Assembly (NCBI GenBank): GCA_024697945.1
Contig: JAILRU010000135.1
Span: 1 to 64,000 of the forward strand
DNA length: 64,000 bases
Direction: 5' to 3'
From: Bacteroidaceae bacterium
GTDB lineage: Bacteria; Bacteroidota; Bacteroidia; Bacteroidales; Bacteroidaceae
Position 1 is the first letter of the stretch; every line of letters starts with the position of its first letter. This document shows positions 33,387 to 41,139 of the stretch, in pieces. The notes under the pieces were generated by a model. That model made no database searches. It was not told the DNA's origin and worked only from the letters and a program-made list of their open reading frames with translations. The translations under genes and the position numbers were made by a program.

Positions 33387-36300
33387 TTAATTGGGAAGGA
33401 TCTTTATTGCCCTTGTGCTTCCGTCTTCAAAAATCTCCTTGCGGATGATGACACCATTGGATTTACCATTCAACGATTTCCTGTCGACTAATTGACCGGC
33501 GACGTTAAAGTACTGTACGGCAACAAGTTTGGACGCAGTGGATGATGCAGGAATGTTCTCTATCTCGTTCGGGTCGTTCCAGTTGGCGGTGAGGTCGAGG
33601 AAGTCAGCCATTCCTATCTTGTTTGCCCTGTCTATGGTGGGCTGGTTCAGGATGGTGGCCATATTCCCGCCGTCGGGATACCTGCCGTAGGTCTGCCATT
33701 TGCCCTGTTCCATGTATTCCAAACAGTCCGTCCACGAGCCGTCTTCGGCTTGTATGCTGACACAGGCTCCATCTGCATTTTTCAGTTTGAAGGGCACATG
33801 CAGCTGGCTGATGGCATCCCTGTCGTCGCACCAGATGATGCGCGTCCCGTGAGCCGGTACAATTAAGTCTCCGCTCTTCATTCCTAATTCTTCATCCTTG
33901 AACTGGAACTTCTGCGGATTGTCGGGATCGTCGCTCAGGTAGAGTCCTTCTAAGCTGATGTCCTGGTTGGTTGTGTTGTAAAGCTCCACCCAGTCGGACT
34001 TCTTGCCATAATCGCTGATGTAGATGTCGTTGCCGGTGCTGACTTCGTTGATGCGCAAGGGCGAGGCTCCTGCCTCTATGCGTTCCTGTTCGTCTGTGAT
34101 AGGTGCGAAGATGGCCCGCAGTATCACGTTGCTGTTATTGCTATAGGTTTCGTGCAAGTCAAATACGTCTTCTGCGGCAATCGTTTCCCCGCCTTTGCTG
34201 GTCAGGGTCAAGTTGCCTTCAAACCACATGTCGGAACTGGTTGCCGAACTGTTCTTTGCCTCTACTGCTATCAGGTTGAGGCCGTCCACTAAATATTCAT
34301 GCGGGATGACGATACTGCCCGAGTAGGGGTATTCCCCCTCATAGTGCCCGCCAGTCGTATAGTCTCTGTACTTGGAGCCGCTATTGACATAGTAGCCGCC
34401 CACCTCATGACCGTTCACGTAGAGCATCATTCCGTCGTCTATCTGGTAGTTGAAGGTCAGGATGTCCGTGTCCAGGAGGGGAGAGTCCAGGTTGAAGGTC
34501 TTGCGGAAATAGTAGGTCGGACGCTTGCTGCTGCTATTGGAGCCATAGTTCAGTTTCGTGACGGAGTTCTCCTGCATGGGGTAGCCGTCATTGGCATATC
34601 CGAAAGGAGCTGTACCAGTGCGCCATCCGTTCTGCCCTTCATCAAAGCCGATGGATTTCCAATCGTAGTCGTCCATTGACCCTCGGTCGAAGTACATCCA
34701 TTCTGCGCCCAAAGGAATCAGGTCGGTTGTGGTGGCTGTCTGATTCTCCGTTCTCCATCCGGTGAAGGTATATCCGGCAGGCGCTTTGGCTGAAAGTTCT
34801 ATGGGTTGGTTGTGGTACGAGAAGAGGTAACCGGCAAACCGGCCTGTGGGTATCTCCTGTCCGTTCACGGCAAGCCGTGCTTCCGGAATGTTGGCTGAGA
34901 TGGTGGCATAGAGCTTGTAGCTTAGGCCATAATAGCTGCGCATGTTGCTGATACGGGTGCCGTTGTATGCATTGCGGATAGTGTATATCAGACTTGTGCT
35001 GGAGCTGCTGCCCTCGAACGACAGAGCAGGATTGGTGTTCTCGTAGATGTTCCAGATGATTTCCTGGCAACGAGTGGGTTCGAACACGCTGCCGTCCACG
35101 ATGCAGTAGGCATCCATGAATTGACGGCGGAAGGGGTCGTACTTCATCAGGTTGCGGAACAGGTCATCCACAGTGGTACCGCCGCTTGTGTTCAGTACAG
35201 ATGTTAGCATGTCGTCTCTGTCAAATGCCGATTCGACATCGAAGAGGACAAAGTGGAACTTGCCGTCCGAGCGGCTGCGGAAGCCCTTTACGTTGTTGGT
35301 GTTCGTTATCCAGTCCGACGGACCCATATAGCAGTCCAGCGCCATGTAGTTGATGTACTCGTCTATGTCAAGGAGTTCGCGTATCTCCTGATAGGTCTCT
35401 TCCGACTTTGTCTGAGCCAGCCGTTTCGCCAACGACAGCAACTTCTTCCAGGCCACGTCGTCGCCCATCTTCTGGTTATATTGTGCATTGCTCAGGTCGA
35501 ACTGGTCCATGTCGTCGAAGTCAATGCCGTAGTTGCTGTATGCAAAGTGCTTGTTGTTGCTCTCGCGTATGTTGAGCATGCCGTAGTAGTCTCCATTCAG
35601 GAAGACATGGGCCGGCTGATAGTCCTGACAATCCACGTAGAATCCGCTCTTCAGTACAATCTGCTGTAGGCCAGGGTCTTTTATGCGTTGGTATGTGTCG
35701 TTTCCGCCGTTGCGTACCTGCCAGCAGCGATATTTGTTGTAGGGTTTTGAGGGGAACACGGGATAGTCTATCGAATTCACTCCTTCGTACCGCTTGTCCG
35801 TCTTGATGCGGAAGGAACTCCGGGCTTCCCAATACCTGTCATCTACGTAGCCTCCTCCGTATGCCCTTGTCCAGCCGCCGCAGATTTCAAGGTCGGCCTC
35901 CTGATTCAAGACCATCTTCCAACCTCTGTCGTCCGTTGTCTGTTGACCGTCGTCTGTCGTCGATGGAATAATATATTCCATGTTTATAGGCCGTTCCCAG
36001 TCCATGTTCCAGTTGCAGGCAGTGCTCTGTCCGTTACCGCTAATGCCGTTAGACCCTCTCACGAAGACTCCCACCTTGTTGTCGAAGAAGTTCTTCGGTT
36101 CCGAACAGATGGACAGGATGGGCAGGTAGTAGTCGTGATTCTGATAGATGTAGCTGCGTGTCACGACGGGACTGGGCAGATACCCGTTCCTGAAGAGACA
36201 AAGTCGCAGGATTGTCGTGGAACTGATTTCGAAGCGACCGTCGGGACTTGTCTCGCCATTGGTGGCTGTCGGTGCACTGCCGTCGGTGGTGTATCGCAGG

Positions 36301-36914
36301 GTGGCAGCCCTTGGGATAGTCACCTGTACCGTAAGGCTTCCGCTGAAGACGCGGCTGTCCGTATCCACCACAGGAGCTCCCAGCCTGAAGGTGGCAAACT
36401 TGCTTGTGGTGTTTGTGGCTCCTGGCGTGGGGCTGCTGGTATATTCCCATTCGTCACCGCCATCCTGAGTGCGTGCCCAGGAACAACGGGCAATGGAGGG
36501 CGGGTAGTCAACGGTCGAGATGACCGAGAGGTCGGAAGCCAGCAGGCTGATGGTGCCGCCTTCCGGTTCCAGTTTGTAGGGAACCTGTCGCCGGGCATTG
36601 GATCCGTAGTTGCCTTCCGAGTAGTGGTGGTCGAACCAGAACGCTTTGAATCCATTTGCAGGCACATTGCCGTGAGCACTCTGGAAGCGCATGTCGTTCA
36701 CCCCGTCGCTCAGATGCATACCTGCGAGAGAGATGGCGGTGTCGTTCGGATTATAAATCTCTATCCAACTACCGTAACAATTGGCATTGTCCAGAAACTG
36801 ATCCAGGTTAGCAACCTGAACCTCATTGATTATCAATGTTTTATCTGCCGTTTCCTGTGCCAGCATAAATGCAGGAAAAAGTAGCAATAGAAGGCTGATT
36901 ATGTAGTTTCTCAT
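33387..36914 (-). CDS. Secreted lamin-tail / CotH-kinase-like protein
   Basis: 1175 residues with signal peptide (cleaved near MLAQ). A lamin-tail domain (about 28-150; LIINEVQVANLDQF, SWIEIYNPND), a chitobiase-C-like beta domain (LRYTTDGSAPT) and a CotH-like kinase domain (about 300-640; SFRIKTDKRY, VFLNGDYYGMLNIRE, FHFVLFDVESAFD) come in order. A galactose-binding-like region, a second lamin-tail domain (INEVSTGNDIYISD; SDWVELYNTT) and a sorting-like tail (YFNVAGQLVDRK) follow. CotH proteins are atypical protein kinases known from spore coats; in Bacteroidetes their targets are unknown. A heptad stretch lies in frame upstream of the kinase motifs. Transcribed divergently from a second CotH gene. 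Confidence 0.87.
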   Translation of the reverse strand: MRNYIISLLLLLFPAFMLAQETADKTLIINEVQVANLDQFLDNANCYGSWIEIYNPNDTAISLAGMHLSDGVNDMRFQSAHGNVPANGFKAFWFDHHYSEGNYGSNARRQVPYKLEPEGGTISLLASDLSVISTVDYPPSIARCSWARTQDGGDEWEYTSSPTPGATNTTSKFATFRLGAPVVDTDSRVFSGSLTVQVTIPRAATLRYTTDGSAPTATNGETSPDGRFEISSTTILRLCLFRNGYLPSPVVTRSYIYQNHDYYLPILSICSEPKNFFDNKVGVFVRGSNGISGNGQSTACNWNMDWERPINMEYIIPSTTDDGQQTTDDRGWKMVLNQEADLEICGGWTRAYGGGYVDDRYWEARSSFRIKTDKRYEGVNSIDYPVFPSKPYNKYRCWQVRNGGNDTYQRIKDPGLQQIVLKSGFYVDCQDYQPAHVFLNGDYYGMLNIRESNNKHFAYSNYGIDFDDMDQFDLSNAQYNQKMGDDVAWKKLLSLAKRLAQTKSEETYQEIRELLDIDEYINYMALDCYMGPSDWITNTNNVKGFRSRSDGKFHFVLFDVESAFDRDDMLTSVLNTSGGTTVDDLFRNLMKYDPFRRQFMDAYCIVDGSVFEPTRCQEIIWNIYENTNPALSFEGSSSSTSLIYTIRNAYNGTRISNMRSYYGLSYKLYATISANIPEARLAVNGQEIPTGRFAGYLFSYHNQPIELSAKAPAGYTFTGWRTENQTATTTDLIPLGAEWMYFDRGSMDDYDWKSIGFDEGQNGWRTGTAPFGYANDGYPMQENSVTKLNYGSNSSSKRPTYYFRKTFNLDSPLLDTDILTFNYQIDDGMMLYVNGHEVGGYYVNSGSKYRDYTTGGHYEGEYPYSGSIVIPHEYLVDGLNLIAVEAKNSSATSSDMWFEGNLTLTSKGGETIAAEDVFDLHETYSNNSNVILRAIFAPITDEQERIEAGASPLRINEVSTGNDIYISDYGKKSDWVELYNTTNQDISLEGLYLSDDPDNPQKFQFKDEELGMKSGDLIVPAHGTRIIWCDDRDAISQLHVPFKLKNADGACVSIQAEDGSWTDCLEYMEQGKWQTYGRYPDGGNMATILNQPTIDRANKIGMADFLDLTANWNDPNEIENIPASSTASKLVAVQYFNVAGQLVDRKSLNGKSNGVIIRKEIFEDGSTRAIKILPN
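35925..35966. repeat. Heptad repeat in frame in the lamin-tail/CotH protein
   Basis: GC-richer 7-bp words (gtctgtc, gtccgtt, gtctgtt, gaccgtc) encode STTDDGQQTTDDR. The same word family recurs at 48311. Confidence 0.8.
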
Positions 36915-36937
36915 GAGTTTTAGGCATATTTTTTTTG

Positions 36938-36945
36938 CAAATATA
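36938..36945 (-). promoter_or_regulatory. -7 box (TATATTTG) of the lamin-tail/CotH gene
   Basis: Minus-strand TATATTTG, 23 bp before the ATG. Confidence 0.65.
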
Positions 36946-36985
36946 CGAAAAAGAATTCATGAAGTTGAAATAATTTTCGAATTTC

Positions 36986-37017
36986 TTTGGTAATTGTTGA
37001 AAAAATCACTAACTTTG
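36986..37017 (+). promoter_or_regulatory. Bacteroidetes promoter upstream of the 11-bp arrays
   Basis: TTTG (36986-36989), 20 bp, TAACTTTG (37010-37017): a full consensus match with no gene directly after it. The transcript would run through the arrays at 37103-37351. Confidence 0.75.
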
Positions 37018-37102
37018 CATCAAGATATCGATTTGTCTTTGCGGAGTTGTTTGTAAAGATTCGATGGTATCAATCCCTCAATATTTTCCAAGAAAATCCC
37101 AG

Positions 37103-37157
37103 ACCAAGTCTATACCAAGTCTATACCATCTCTATACCAAGTCTATACCAACTCTAT
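37103..37157. repeat. 11-bp-phased array C1 (5 units)
   Basis: accaagtctat, accaagtctat, accatctctat, accaagtctat, accaactctat; five units with no gaps. Confidence 0.95.
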
Positions 37158-37184
37158 AGCCCCTCCACTCCCTCTCTGGTTCCT

Positions 37185-37239
37185 CTCATGTTGCCCTCAT
37201 GTCGCTCTCATGTTGCCCTCATGTCGCTCTCATGTTCCC
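37185..37239. repeat. 11-bp-phased array C2 (5 units)
   Basis: ctcatgttgcc and ctcatgtcgct alternate exactly, ending in ctcatgttccc; 27 bp after array C1. Confidence 0.95.
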
Positions 37240-37274
37240 CTCTAATCGCTGTCTAATTCTATATATTAGAGGAA

Positions 37275-37351
37275 ATATAGAGAAAGAGTGGAGGGAACTC
37301 GGAGAAAACATGGAGGGGACATGGAGAAAAGATGGAGGAAACATGGGGTGA
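37275..37351. repeat. 11-bp-phased array C3 (7 units), inverted relative to C2
   Basis: atatagagaaa, gagtggaggga, actcggagaaa, acatggagggg, acatggagaaa, agatggaggaa, acatggggtga. Its complement resembles array C2 (cctccatgt against ctcatgt). Confidence 0.92.
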
Positions 37352-37428
37352 ACGTTGATTAAAAACAGCAGAAACCTAAATTACTTAAAAATAAAAGAGT
37401 TTTGTTTTGTAGTGTGAATGCTTTTTCG

Positions 37429-37436
37429 TAACTTTG
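37429..37436 (+). promoter_or_regulatory. -7 box (TAACTTTG) of the CotH gene
   Basis: 24 bp before ATG 37460, with TTTG-rich sequence near -33. It rules out the ORF-track start at 37418. Confidence 0.75.
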
Positions 37437-37459
37437 CGGCGCAAACTAAAGAAATTGCC

Positions 37460-40400
37460 ATGAAGAGAGTACTTACATTATTAATATTATGCGTTTTCGC
37501 ATGTATGGGTTTCCTTCCTTCGGTAGCATACGCTGATGCACCTGTCGAGGATGGTGTGTATTATATCTCCAATACTTCAGTGGAAGGATATCTGGGCTTG
37601 GGGTCCTACCACAGTGTTGCCCCCTTCATCTATTATGTGACCGACGGGCAGGAGATGACAGCTGATGCCTATTGGGTGGTGACAAACACACGGTCGGGCT
37701 ATACCTTCCGCAACGAAGCCACAAATGAGTTGCTTGTCTTCACTTATGACCGCATTGACCAGTACTACAAGTACATGACGCTGGCATCCGAGGCTCCTGA
37801 TGACCATTCTCAATACTGGAACATCATAGAGGGCGACGATGGGGCGGTATGCATTCAGAGTGCCTATGATACCGACTATTACTGGAACCTTCGCAGCGGA
37901 ACGAACATGATGGGGACCTATAGGGGAAGTTACGGCTCGGGTGCAAACGAGCGCTATGTCTTTCATAAGAAGGGTGAAAAGCCGGACATCGACCCTGACC
38001 CCGACCCCTCCACGGTGATGCCGACCTTCCCCAAGGCGTTGCATGTCTATCTGAACGACGGACGGCTTGAAGCCTATCCCCTGGAGTATGTGACAAACTA
38101 CTCGGAGGTTGACGGTAAGCTGAACATCGAAACCAATCTCAACTGGACCTATAAGTACGACCTCTCCTTGGTGGATTCGGTGAGCGAGAATACGCCTACT
38201 GACTTCCCCACCTTCGAGACATACAAGTTCAATAACAGTTTCAACGACCAGCTCTTCACCACTGCCAATGGTGAAATAGTGGGCGATACGGTATTTGTTA
38301 CGCTTGCTGCCATAGGCAAACGCCTGACCCCCTCGTTCAAGGTGGCAGACGAAACTGTGGAAGCCTATGTGGATGAGAAACTCCAGAAGAGCAAGGAGAC
38401 CCGCCTGCGTTTCGACAAGGACATTTATTATATCGTGGCCAGGAAGGGGTGCAAGATACTGACCCCCGAGGCGGACGGCAAGTATTTCCTGAAACCTTAC
38501 GGCCGTTATGTCCGCGTTCATGTCGATTGGCTGACAGACCGTGCCGAAGTGCCTACCATCTATATCAATACTGCCGACGGACAGGCTATAACCAGCAAGG
38601 ACTACTTCAAGGATGCTACCATCAGCATCGACGGTCACGGCATCTTCCCCTCGATGGAAGAGACAGCCATGCAAATCAAGGGTAGGGGAAACAGCAGCTG
38701 GGGCTGGCCCAAGAAACCCTACCGCATGAAGTTCGAAGAGAAAGTGAAACCCTTGGGCATGACCAAGGGTAAGAACTGGGTGTTGCTGTCCAACTACCAG
38801 ACGGGCTCGCTGATGTCGAACGCCGTGGGCATGAAGGCTGCCAACTTGATGGGCGCTGCTGCCGCCAACCACATCGTGCCGGTGGACTTGTACCTCAACG
38901 GCGAATATCGCGGCAGCTACAACCTGACGGAGAAGGTGGGCCTCGCAAACAACAGCGTTGATTTGGATGACGAGACGGCTGCCGCCCTGCTGGAGCTTGA
39001 CTCCTATTACGACGAGCCATCGGGACAGAAGTTCCGCTCCAGCCCTTACAACCTGCCCATCAACATCAAGGAACCTGAGTTCGACGAAGGCACAACCTCC
39101 CTCACGTTGGAGATGATACAGAACGACTTCAATGGCTTCATGAAGACGCTCAAAAACGCAGGTGACATCTCGCGCCACGTCGAAGTGGACCCGTTGGTGC
39201 GCTTCCTCATGGTGAACGAGCTCATCTGCAACTTCGAGCTCTACCATCCCAAGAGCACGTTCTGCTACCGCGAGAGCTTCGAGGCCGACACCAGTAAGTA
39301 TGTCTTCGGACCTGTCTGGGATCTCGACTGGGGCTTCGGCTACGAGCAGCACCGCAGCTACTTCAAGGACAACATCACCACCAACTACTGGACTAAGATG
39401 CCCAACATGGAGGTGATACAGTTCATTCAGGACCTCCGATGGAACTACGAGCCGATGTGCGACCTCTACAAGCAACTCTGGAAGAAGTTCATGGACAACG
39501 ACCTGCAGGAACTGATGGAGTACTGCCAGGACTACTACGACTTTGCCCACAACTCGTTCGACAGCAACCGCGATGTTTGGGGCGACAGGACGAACTATGC
39601 GCAGCAGGCCAAGGATGCAGCCAACTGGTTGCAGCAGCGTTCCCAAAAGATTTACGAGGATATCCTCAACGACGTGCGTCCTCCCAAGCCTGAACCGGTT
39701 GATCCTGTCGAGTTTGCAAATGACAAGCTCTACACCCTCACCTGTAAGCGTGGCGAACTGATACTCAGCTATGACTATCAGGGACTGGAGGCAGGTCAGA
39801 GCGCATGGTGGACAGTGGAAGACTATGAGAAACAGTTCGCCATCATCAACATCGAGGGTAACAACTACCTCTACAGCCCCCACCTGAAGAGCTACCTGAG
39901 AACCGGCTATGCCTCAAACGGCGAATGGGTGAAGCAATTAGGATCGCCCATCTACTTCGACACAAATAACCCAGACGGGAAGTACCAGTTCATGATAAGC
40001 ACGCTCACCGACTACGGAACGACGCTGTGGTTCAATAACAATTCTAGCACAATCGTCATCAACTCATGGAATACACCTGACGACGGAGACCGGTGGTACA
40101 TAGCAGAAGTGGGTGACTTCGACCCGACGGAGGCTCTGGAACTTGCTCAGGCCGACCTGCTGGCCATAACCATTAATCTTATGTATGACGGTGAAGTCAT
40201 TGCTACAGTGACAAAGGATCTGCCTTACGGTGCAGATATGCCAGAGCCACCAGCTGAATGGAGCAACGCTTTTGTGACGCTGGAGCCTGTTGGCATACAT
40301 CCGTATATGGTCACAGAGGAGACGACCATTGCCTACGAAGCTGAGTGGGTGGGTCCCTTCGACTTTACGACCTCGTTGGAAGACTCAAAGTGGTACAACA

Positions 40401-40924
40401 TGACCATCCGCTCGGACTACATGGTGGGCAAGACGGATTCAGAGCCCTACTATCCCGTAGCGGTGGATGACTCGGATACGCCGTACTTGTTAACCTATCA
40501 GTGGGCTTTCGCCGGTAACCCTTATAAAGTAAAGGTATATAACCGTTCCACAGGATTGGACGAAGTGCTGACGCTTGTTGGTCAGGACGGCGTTATGCGT
40601 CCTGGTGATTACGAGTGGGAGATACTGCCCAACCGAGACGGCTTCGTGCTCCGCGTGCCTGGCTCGGGCACTTGGTGTCTCAATCAGTTCGGTGGCGGTG
40701 GTGGTCCTCTTCGCTATTGGGACAGTCAAAATAGCCTGACAGATAATGGTTCCACCTTCCGTGTGACAGAGGCGCCAGATCCGGACGGCATTGTTGAAGT
40801 CCATAGTTCAGAGTCCATAGACCATGGTTCTGCTGTCTATGACCTCAGCGGACGACGCATTGATAATCGTAAGTTGTCTCAGGGCATCTACATTGTCAAT
40901 GGAAAGAAAATTGCGATTAAGTGA
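37460..40924 (+). CDS. Secreted CotH-kinase-like protein with sorting-type tail
   Basis: The start is moved from 37418 to 37460 because the promoter box lies between them; 1154 residues, beginning with a signal peptide (MKRVLTLLILCVFACMGF). About residues 30-180 form a ricin-like ligand-binding module. The CotH domain (about 370-750) has AMQIKGRGNSSWGWPKKPYR, DLYLNGEYRGSYNLTEKVGL and the metal-site-like VWDLDWGFG. Modules shared with the 1463-residue protein follow (YTLTCKRGELIL; KWYNMTIRSDY; CLNQFGGGGG), then the tail VYDLSGRRI ... LSQGIYIVNGKK. Probably a surface protein kinase; its target is unknown. Single-gene transcript ending in a hairpin terminator. Confidence 0.88.
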   Translation: MKRVLTLLILCVFACMGFLPSVAYADAPVEDGVYYISNTSVEGYLGLGSYHSVAPFIYYVTDGQEMTADAYWVVTNTRSGYTFRNEATNELLVFTYDRIDQYYKYMTLASEAPDDHSQYWNIIEGDDGAVCIQSAYDTDYYWNLRSGTNMMGTYRGSYGSGANERYVFHKKGEKPDIDPDPDPSTVMPTFPKALHVYLNDGRLEAYPLEYVTNYSEVDGKLNIETNLNWTYKYDLSLVDSVSENTPTDFPTFETYKFNNSFNDQLFTTANGEIVGDTVFVTLAAIGKRLTPSFKVADETVEAYVDEKLQKSKETRLRFDKDIYYIVARKGCKILTPEADGKYFLKPYGRYVRVHVDWLTDRAEVPTIYINTADGQAITSKDYFKDATISIDGHGIFPSMEETAMQIKGRGNSSWGWPKKPYRMKFEEKVKPLGMTKGKNWVLLSNYQTGSLMSNAVGMKAANLMGAAAANHIVPVDLYLNGEYRGSYNLTEKVGLANNSVDLDDETAAALLELDSYYDEPSGQKFRSSPYNLPINIKEPEFDEGTTSLTLEMIQNDFNGFMKTLKNAGDISRHVEVDPLVRFLMVNELICNFELYHPKSTFCYRESFEADTSKYVFGPVWDLDWGFGYEQHRSYFKDNITTNYWTKMPNMEVIQFIQDLRWNYEPMCDLYKQLWKKFMDNDLQELMEYCQDYYDFAHNSFDSNRDVWGDRTNYAQQAKDAANWLQQRSQKIYEDILNDVRPPKPEPVDPVEFANDKLYTLTCKRGELILSYDYQGLEAGQSAWWTVEDYEKQFAIINIEGNNYLYSPHLKSYLRTGYASNGEWVKQLGSPIYFDTNNPDGKYQFMISTLTDYGTTLWFNNNSSTIVINSWNTPDDGDRWYIAEVGDFDPTEALELAQADLLAITINLMYDGEVIATVTKDLPYGADMPEPPAEWSNAFVTLEPVGIHPYMVTEETTIAYEAEWVGPFDFTTSLEDSKWYNMTIRSDYMVGKTDSEPYYPVAVDDSDTPYLLTYQWAFAGNPYKVKVYNRSTGLDEVLTLVGQDGVMRPGDYEWEILPNRDGFVLRVPGSGTWCLNQFGGGGGPLRYWDSQNSLTDNGSTFRVTEAPDPDGIVEVHSSESIDHGSAVYDLSGRRIDNRKLSQGIYIVNGKKIAIK
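40799..40830. repeat. Heptad repeat in frame before the CotH tail
   Basis: ccatagt, tcagagt, ccataga, ccatggt encode HSSESIDHG just before VYDLSGRRI, the same position as the AT-rich heptads in other tails. Confidence 0.8.
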
Positions 40925-40933
40925 ATAAGATGA

Positions 40934-40987
40934 GAAAAAAAGGAGGCTTACCTATGCTTTTCTTTGCATGAGTGAGTCCCTTTTTGC
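40934..40987 (+). terminator. Terminator of the CotH gene
   Basis: AAAAAGG.. with an imperfect stem ending at GCATGAGTGAGTCCC and a run of five T, starting about 10 bp after the stop. Confidence 0.7.
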
Positions 40988-41061
40988 CCTTTATATGTTA
41001 AAAAATGTTTATAAGATAAAAATTTTGTTATAAGTATAGTGTAAGGTTCCGATTAAAAATT

Positions 41062-41069
41062 TAACTTTG
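41062..41069 (+). promoter_or_regulatory. -7 box (TAACTTTG) of the 1530-residue protein gene
   Basis: Predicts a leader of about 65 nt to ATG 41140. No exact TTTG is obvious at -33. Confidence 0.7.
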
Positions 41070-41139
41070 CATGGCAAAAGGTATATAAACCAGCTAAACA
41101 ATTATATTAATTAACCAAAACATTTAAATTGTTTTAAAA

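Larger units (their letters stand above)
37024..37360 (+). ncRNA. Possible structured RNA or long leader made of 11-nt repeats
   Basis: It would begin just after the promoter at 36986. A pyrimidine-rich array (37185-37239) and a purine-rich array (37275-37351) are imperfectly complementary, and between them cctctaat (37239-37246) pairs exactly with attagagg (37265-37272) at the apex. The end is undefined; it may instead be the leader of the CotH mRNA. Confidence 0.3.
36915..37459. other. Divergent gene-free stretch (545 bp) between two CotH genes
   Basis: It holds a minus promoter, two plus promoters and three 11-bp-phased arrays. The track ORF 36987-37256 runs through the arrays and looks spurious. 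Confidence 0.85.

Noticed and set aside
36987-37256. 89-residue ORF on the plus strand
   Set aside because: Its sequence is the translation of the 11-bp arrays (SLYQVYTISIPSLYQL) and has no domain or neighbour support.
37418-37459. Upstream start of the CotH gene
   Set aside because: The TAACTTTG promoter lies inside this extension; the signal peptide starts at 37460.
37577-39883. 768-residue minus-strand ORF
   Set aside because: A shadow of the CotH gene in the opposite frame; no domain pattern and no promoter.
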